64,000 nucleotides of DNA from the NCBI GenBank assembly GCA_021521415.1, contig JAIQDT010009049.1:1-64000 (forward strand), read 5' to 3'. Each line of letters starts with the position of its first letter. Positions within the stretch are counted from its first letter, which is position 1. The notes under the pieces are model-generated. The model was not told the DNA's origin, ran no database searches, and saw only the letters and a list, made by a program, of their open reading frames with translations. Shown here one piece after another: positions 58,412 to 64,000 of the stretch. This stretch comes from Bidens hawaiensis (taxonomy: Eukaryota > Streptophyta > Magnoliopsida > Asterales > Asteraceae). The position numbers and the translations under genes are program-made.

Positions 58412-61400
58412 ATGCCTCCGCTATCTCGCCGATTTCAGAGAAGAGAAGCCTCGCGCATGCGTAGACAGCAACGTTCCCAGGAAATGGCCGCCGCAATAGC
58501 CCAAGCTTTGAGCCAAAATAATACCTCCAGTTATAACATTAAGTCCTTTAACGCGGGTAACCCTCCAAAGTTCACAGGTCTTGAAGGAGCCACCGTGATG
58601 CTCCAGTGGCTTGAGAAGATAGAAAACACTTTCCTCCACACCCAATGCCCCTCAGACAGACGAACCCTGTATGCTTCCAGTGTCCTGGAATCCAGAGCGC
58701 TTACATGGTGGAATGGAGTAGCTCATGCGCGTGGCGCAGAGGCTGCTTCTAGCATGACATGGGAGGAATTCAAGGAAATTCTTACGCGAGAATTCTGCCC
58801 TCCCAACGAAGTTAAGCGCCTGGAGGAGGAATTTTGGAATCTTAAGCAGTACAGCGGTGAAGCGCGCGAATACGCGACGCGCTTCCATGAACTAAGCCTT
58901 CTTGTCCCTCACCTTGTTACCCCTTCCCGCCGAGCCATAGAGAAATTCCTTGGGGGTCTCCCCATGGAAATTCAAGATTCTGTATGGGCTAGAAACCCAG
59001 TTACCCTCTCTGACGCCATCGAGTTGGCCGCTGTGCTCAGCGACAACCATGTCAGAGCAGGAACCCTGTTCCTGCGGGGATCTGAGAAGACCAAACCCAC
59101 CAAGACTGTCCCTGAACCAACAGAAACCAAACCTGAACCCTCAAACCGTAACAACCTCAAGCGCAGGCGCAAGGCCTATGCGCTTACCAACCCGCCCATT
59201 ACCCAGCAACCCATTTATCAACCTCCAGTTTACACGCCTAACCCTCTGTCAGCCTACCCAACACCTCCTGTGGTCCATAACTATGCCTTAACCAATCCCG
59301 CACTCCCTGCCCCGCCACCTAAGAAACCTTACACAGGAAATCAACCCTTTTGCCCAACCTGTAGACTTCACCACCCAACCCAAACTCCGTGTCGACAATG
59401 TAACCGATGTGGCCGCGTTGGTCACTCTGCCGAATACTGTAGAGTCCCTCTCGCCAACCCAATTGCGCCAACACCACCAGTCTACCCGCAGAACCCACAA
59501 CCAACCTACCAAAACCCACGACCCAGGTCGTGCTATAACTGCGGTGATCCCAGTCATTTCCGGAACGCGTGCCCGAGACTACAAGTTCAGATTACGCAAG
59601 CGAATCCGGTGAACCAAATTTCGAACCAAGTGGCACGCGGACGAGCTTTTAACATAACCGCGCACCAAGCGCAAGCGAATAATGACGTAGTTAATGGTAC
59701 ATTTTTGCTTAACGGATTTTATGCTTCTGTACTTTTTGATACTGGCGCCGATCGAAGTTTTATCTCTCGCGCCTTCGAGCAAAAGCTTGCGCGACCGCGC
59801 AACGATTTAAAAGAAGATTTTTCAGTTGAATTGGCTAACGGTGAAACTATTTTAATTAACTCTGTGATTAAAAATTGCACGCTTAACCTTAACGAAAACG
59901 ATTTTCTGATTGACCTCATCCCCATGCCTCTTGGAAGCTTTGATGTTATCATTGGTATGGACTGGCTCTCGATTAATCGCGCCGAAGTTATTTGCGCCAA
60001 GAAGTTGATTCGCATTCCTCGAGAAAATGGTGATCTTCACATCTACGGCGAAAAACCCTCCAGTGGTCTTAAGCTTATGTCTTGCGCCGAAGCCCAAAGA
60101 CTCATGCGGAAGAAGTGTGTTGCATTCTTAGCCCATGTGGTCAAACCTGCTGAAGAGAAGAAGCTTCGCGATATCTCTGTTGTGCGTGATTTCCCTGAAG
60201 TTTTTCCTGATGATCTTCCTGGTATCCCTCCCGCTCGTGAAGTCGAGTTCCGTATTGATCTTGTCCCTGGTGCTTCCCCCATAGCTAAATCTCCTTATCG
60301 TCTTGCACCCGCTGAGATGCAAGAATTGGCAAGCCAACTTCAAGAGTTGACTGCTAAAGGATTCATTCGCCCTAGCTCTTCGCCCTGGGGTGCTCCGGTG
60401 TTGTTCGTTAAAAAGAAAGATGGATCGTTTCGCATGTGTATTGATTACCGCGAGTTGAACAAACTCACCATTAAGAACCGGTATCCCTTACCGCGTATTG
60501 ACGACCTCTTTGATCAACTCCAAGGTGCCTCTTGTTTTTCCAAGATTGATCTCCGCTCTGGCTATCACCAGTTGCGCATCCGCGATGAAGATGTTCCGAA
60601 GACTGCTTTTCGAACTCGTTATGGCCATTTTGAATTCTTGGTCATGTCCTTCGGTTTAGCCAACGCACCCGCCGTTTTCATGGATCTAATGAATCGGGTG
60701 TGTAGGCCTTTCTTGGATAAATTCGTGATTGTGTTTATCGATGATGTTCTGGTGTATTCTAAGACCAAGGCCGAGCATGAGCAACATCTCCGATTGGTAT
60801 TGCAAAAGCTTAGAGCTGAGCAACTCTATGCTAAGCTTTCCAAGTGCGAATTCTGGTCTGATGAAGTACAGTTTCTTGGTCATGTTGTGAACAAGATGGG
60901 TATTCATGTCGACCCATCCAAAATTGAAGCAATCAAGAACTGGATTACGCCATCCTCTCCTTCTGAGATCCGTTCCTTTCTGGGCTTAGCTGGTTACTAC
61001 CGGCGATTCATTTCGAACTTCTCGAAGATCGCTTTGCCTTTAACAGCTCTAACGCACAAAGGTAAACCGTATATTTGGGGCTCGAAGCAAGAAGAAGCCT
61101 TTCTAACGCTCAAGCGTTTGTTGTGTGAAGCTCCTGTTCTTGCGCTACCTGAGGGTAATGATGATTTTGTCGTGTACTGCGATGCCTCCAACCAAGGTCT
61201 CGGTTGTGTTCTTATGCAACGAGGCAAGGTTATCGCTTACGCATCAAGGCAACTCAAGGTTCATGAAAAGAATTATACAACTCACGATCTCGAACTTGGT
61301 GCAGTTGTATTTGCCTTGAAGATCTGGAGACACTACCTTTATGGTACTAAGTGTATCCTTTACACCTACCATAAAAGCCTTCAGCATATCTTTGATCAGA

Positions 61401-63022
61401 AGGAACTTAACATGAGGCAACGCCGATGGAACGAACTCATCAGCGATTACGATTGTGAGATCCGGTATCATCCTGGTAAGGCTAATGTGGTAGCCGATGC
61501 GCTCAGCCGAAAACCCTGCCAGCTTAACTGTATTTTGCCGCGCACGCATCTTCACTTCGCGCCGATCCAAAGCAACCTTGAATCGCACATTCGTGACGCG
61601 CAGCGCGCATCCATCAGTAATGGTAACCTTCGCGCCGAGTTAGCGTGTGGCGCGGAAGCGCATTTTGTCCCTAATCTGGGTGGAATTCTCTGCTATCTCA
61701 ATCGCATCTGGATTCCCTTTGATGAGAATCTTCGCGCTGATATCCTGAGTGAAGCGCACAAATCTCGGTATTCTATTCATCCCGGCGCTGATAAGATGTA
61801 CAAGGATTTGCGCATTACTTATTGGTGGCCCGGTATGAAAAAGGATATTGTTGTGTTCGTAGCTAGATGCCTGACTTGTTCTAAAGTAAAAGCTGAACAT
61901 CAACGCCCATCTGGTTTGCTCGAACAACCAGAAATTCCTACGTGGAAATGGGAATGTGTAGCGATGGACTTTATTACCAAGTTACCTTTGACAGCAAGCA
62001 AACATGATAGCATTTGGGTAATAGTGGATCGTTTGACTAAGTCTGCTCACTTCCTGCCCATTCGTGAAAACTACCGTGTTGAGCAACTCGCGCAGCTTTA
62101 TGTCAAGGAAATTTTCTGCCGCCATGGTACTCCTTTGAGCATCATATCCGATCGTGATGGCCGTTTTATATCTCGCTTTTGGAAATCTCTCCAATCTGCG
62201 CTAGGAACTCGCTTGGACATGAGTACGGCATATCATCCCCAGACTGACGGTCAGTCTGAGCGAACTATTCAAACTCTTGAGGATATGCTCCGATCTTGTG
62301 TTCTTGATTTTGGAGGTAATTGGGATTCACACCTGCCTTTGATCGAGTTCTCTTATAATAACAGCTATCATTCCAGTATTGGTATGGCCCCATTTGAAGC
62401 ACTTTACGGTCGTAAGTGCCACTCCCCGATCTGTTGGAGCGAAGTGGGTGAAACTCAAATCACAGGACCCGAACTTGTTCAAGAGACAACCGATAAAATC
62501 GCCAAGATCCGTGATCATCTGCTGACTGCCAGAAGCCGACAGAAGAGTTACGCAGATCGTAGGCGAAAGCCTCTCGAATTTCAAGTTGGTGATCTTGTTC
62601 TCCTCAAAGTGTCGCCTTGGAAAGGTGTCGTCCGCTTTGGGAAGAAAGGTAAGCTTGCTCCTCGATATGTTGGACCATTTAAGATTCTCGCGCGTGTGGG
62701 AAAAGTTGCCTACAGACTTGACCTGCCGCCCGCGCTCAGTAATGTGCATCCAACGTTCCATGTATCCAATCTCAAGAAGTGTTTAGCTGACGAGAACCTT
62801 CACATTCCACTTGATGAAGTTCAAGTTGATGAATCTATGCATTTCGTTGAGAAGCCTGTTGAGATTATGGATCGCGAGGTTAAGCAAACCAAGCGCAGTC
62901 GTATCCCTATCGTGAAAATTCGTTGGGAGTCCAAGCGCGGAGCCGAGTTTACATGGGAAAGGGAAGATCAAATGAAGATCAAGTACCCGCACCTGTTCTC
63001 TGCGCAACCTACTTCGAGATAA
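58412..63022 (+). CDS. Chromovirus gag-pol polyprotein (1536 aa)
   Basis: Single open frame encoding the particle protein and replication enzymes. Gag core is at about 45-200 ([20 protein letters not shown]). Two zinc knuckles follow: C330-C333-H338-C343 and C374-C377-H382-C387. Protease has DTG at 443-445. Reverse transcriptase spans about 600-850, with FIDD at 775-778. RNase H spans about 915-1035, with the first Asp at 924. Integrase has an HHCC zinc region, the triad D1186, D1247, E1283 (35 residues between the last two) and a GPF module. A C-terminal chromodomain lies at about 1480-1534 ([22 protein letters not shown]). There is no stop or frameshift. One oddity: in RNase H the usual TDHKSL is TYHKSL, Tyr986 replacing a conserved catalytic Asp. 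The start is the first ATG after the leader. Confidence 0.95.
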   Translation: MPPLSRRFQRREASRMRRQQRSQEMAAAIAQALSQNNTSSYNIKSFNAGNPPKFTGLEGATVMLQWLEKIENTFLHTQCPSDRRTLYASSVLESRALTWWNGVAHARGAEAASSMTWEEFKEILTREFCPPNEVKRLEEEFWNLKQYSGEAREYATRFHELSLLVPHLVTPSRRAIEKFLGGLPMEIQDSVWARNPVTLSDAIELAAVLSDNHVRAGTLFLRGSEKTKPTKTVPEPTETKPEPSNRNNLKRRRKAYALTNPPITQQPIYQPPVYTPNPLSAYPTPPVVHNYALTNPALPAPPPKKPYTGNQPFCPTCRLHHPTQTPCRQCNRCGRVGHSAEYCRVPLANPIAPTPPVYPQNPQPTYQNPRPRSCYNCGDPSHFRNACPRLQVQITQANPVNQISNQVARGRAFNITAHQAQANNDVVNGTFLLNGFYASVLFDTGADRSFISRAFEQKLARPRNDLKEDFSVELANGETILINSVIKNCTLNLNENDFLIDLIPMPLGSFDVIIGMDWLSINRAEVICAKKLIRIPRENGDLHIYGEKPSSGLKLMSCAEAQRLMRKKCVAFLAHVVKPAEEKKLRDISVVRDFPEVFPDDLPGIPPAREVEFRIDLVPGASPIAKSPYRLAPAEMQELASQLQELTAKGFIRPSSSPWGAPVLFVKKKDGSFRMCIDYRELNKLTIKNRYPLPRIDDLFDQLQGASCFSKIDLRSGYHQLRIRDEDVPKTAFRTRYGHFEFLVMSFGLANAPAVFMDLMNRVCRPFLDKFVIVFIDDVLVYSKTKAEHEQHLRLVLQKLRAEQLYAKLSKCEFWSDEVQFLGHVVNKMGIHVDPSKIEAIKNWITPSSPSEIRSFLGLAGYYRRFISNFSKIALPLTALTHKGKPYIWGSKQEEAFLTLKRLLCEAPVLALPEGNDDFVVYCDASNQGLGCVLMQRGKVIAYASRQLKVHEKNYTTHDLELGAVVFALKIWRHYLYGTKCILYTYHKSLQHIFDQKELNMRQRRWNELISDYDCEIRYHPGKANVVADALSRKPCQLNCILPRTHLHFAPIQSNLESHIRDAQRASISNGNLRAELACGAEAHFVPNLGGILCYLNRIWIPFDENLRADILSEAHKSRYSIHPGADKMYKDLRITYWWPGMKKDIVVFVARCLTCSKVKAEHQRPSGLLEQPEIPTWKWECVAMDFITKLPLTASKHDSIWVIVDRLTKSAHFLPIRENYRVEQLAQLYVKEIFCRHGTPLSIISDRDGRFISRFWKSLQSALGTRLDMSTAYHPQTDGQSERTIQTLEDMLRSCVLDFGGNWDSHLPLIEFSYNNSYHSSIGMAPFEALYGRKCHSPICWSEVGETQITGPELVQETTDKIAKIRDHLLTARSRQKSYADRRRKPLEFQVGDLVLLKVSPWKGVVRFGKKGKLAPRYVGPFKILARVGKVAYRLDLPPALSNVHPTFHVSNLKKCLADENLHIPLDEVQVDESMHFVEKPVEIMDREVKQTKRSRIPIVKIRWESKRGAEFTWEREDQMKIKYPHLFSAQPTSR

Positions 63023-63056
63023 ATTTCGGGACGAAATTTCTTAAAGTAGGGGAGAC
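63023..63056 (+). other. Polypurine tract region of the chromovirus
   Basis: ACGAAATTTCTTAAAGTAGG, then GGAGAC, lies between the stop codon and the 3' LTR. The same signature, slightly changed, marks the decayed LTR at 27061. Confidence 0.8.
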
Positions 63057-64000
63057 TGTGACATCTGCCCTGATCCGACCCGACCCAGGTACCCGTTTCT
63101 CTGACCCGATCTCTTTCTTTTATGATTTAATATTTATTTTATTTTTAATAATAATAATATATTTTCCTTCCCGCCGTCCCGTCCCTCTCCTTCTCTCTTT
63201 CCGCCTTCTTTTCCCTCTTGTCGCCGTCCCGCCCTTACGCCTTGTTTCCCTCTTTTTCTTCTAACTCTTTGCTTGTCCTTTGTTCCTTCCCGCCTAAGGT
63301 TGTCTGCGCAGCTCCACGCGCCAGACCCCTTACAAGGAATCCTGCGTGAAGACCATCTGTTTCAGCGATACGCGAGACGAACTCTTCTCGCAGCGCGCTA
63401 AGAATTGTAATTCTTCTCGCAGCGCGCTAAGAACGGTAGTTCTTCCCGCGACGCGCTAAGGATTTGTAGTTCTTCTCGCAGCGCGCTAAGAATCGTAGTT
63501 CATCCCTCGACGCGCGAAGAAGTATAGTTCTTCCCGCGGCGCGCTAGGAATTTTAATTCCTCCCGCGGCGCGCTAAGAAATGTGATTCTTCCCGCGGCGC
63601 GCTTGGAAATGTAGTTCTTTCCGCGACGCGTTAAGGTTGGTTCTGTCTGCCTTCGCGCTCGCGCTCTCTTGACCTTCTGTGTCTGCCTTCGCGCCTTAGC
63701 CTTCTCGCTGAACCCTTTGAGTTTTCTTCTGTTGAATCTAGCCGTTGCTGTTGTGTTGTCTTATCTTTTGAGCTGTTGACCTAATCTGCTTTATGTCTGA
63801 AAAGTTACTTTCGGCGCATCATGCGCACCAACCCCATTGGTTGACAGAAAAAGTGACTGACATTATCTTTTGAGATCTGCTTTTGCCATGCTTGACCAGT
63901 ACCTTTACCTGAACCGCCCATACTTTTTACTGTTCCCTGTCAGCTTTATCTTGCCCCCTGCAGCTGCCATATCTTTTGTTATCTTTTGTTTTGTCTTGTT
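63057..64000 (+). repeat. 3' LTR of the chromovirus (first 944 bp)
   Basis: Identical to the 5' LTR over the visible stretch except one base at 63819. It includes the nine-unit GC minisatellite. The window ends before its TATA box. Confidence 0.95.

Larger units (their letters stand above)
55733..64000 (+). mobile_element. Young Ty3/gypsy chromovirus (Tekay/Del-like), 3' end outside window
   Basis: The 5' LTR, primer-binding site, 650-bp leader with hairpin repeats, one long gag-pol frame, polypurine tract and the first 944 bp of the 3' LTR are present. Only one difference is seen between the LTRs over those 944 bp (G at 56495, T at 63819), so the insertion is very recent. It sits inside exon 3 of the antisense gene of gypsy copy 2. 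The last five bases before it, GCAGT (55728-55732), should recur after the 3' LTR. A C-terminal chromodomain and long LTRs point to the Tekay/Del group. Confidence 0.93.

Overview
This is plant nuclear DNA, very probably from a eudicot with a large repeat-rich genome. Introns are GT-AG, the one intact host gene encodes a plant-specific SnRK1 beta subunit, and most of the window is plant-type transposable elements. An Asteraceae source would fit the element mix, but the sequence alone does not prove it. There are no rRNA or tRNA genes, no CRISPR array and no bacterial-style operon.

Layout. 0-1.4 kb: broken remnant of a heavy-metal-associated isoprenylated protein (HIPP). 2.1-6.1 kb: a 285-bp tandem duplication whose second copy took a hAT MITE and a Helitron, followed by two more Helitrons around a Ty1/copia RNase H scrap. 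6.9-10.9 kb (minus): complete four-exon gene for a KIN-beta-type SnRK1 subunit, with a foldback in intron 1. 11.2-13.4 kb: a TIR element and a Helitron. 14.8-22.5 kb: a gypsy element without pol that carries an intact five-exon antisense gene. 24.2-33.4 kb: nested, decayed chromovirus LTRs. 34.2-35.5 kb: another Helitron. 36.1-40.1 kb: two PIF/Harbinger-like transposase genes in a near-perfect 4-kb palindrome. 42.3-43.1 kb: 5'-truncated LINE. 44.1-44.4 kb: Agenet-domain scrap. 46.7-50.0 kb: probable solo LTR holding a second hAT MITE. 51.2-55.7 kb: a second member of the pol-less gypsy family with full-length gag. It is interrupted at 55.73 kb by a very young Tekay/Del-like chromovirus (5' LTR, 1536-aa polyprotein, start of the 3' LTR) that runs to the window end.

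Two systems stand out. The first is the pol-less gypsy family: LTR, gag, tandem-repeat spacer, then a spliced antisense gene with its own TATA box, conserved between two diverged copies and presumably dependent on another element's polymerase. The second is the chromovirus: its leader holds four hairpins with one conserved apical sequence and differing stems, and its otherwise intact polyprotein has a conserved RNase H aspartate replaced by tyrosine. The Harbinger palindrome, with matching outer termini and a TAA target duplication, may also have moved as one unit.
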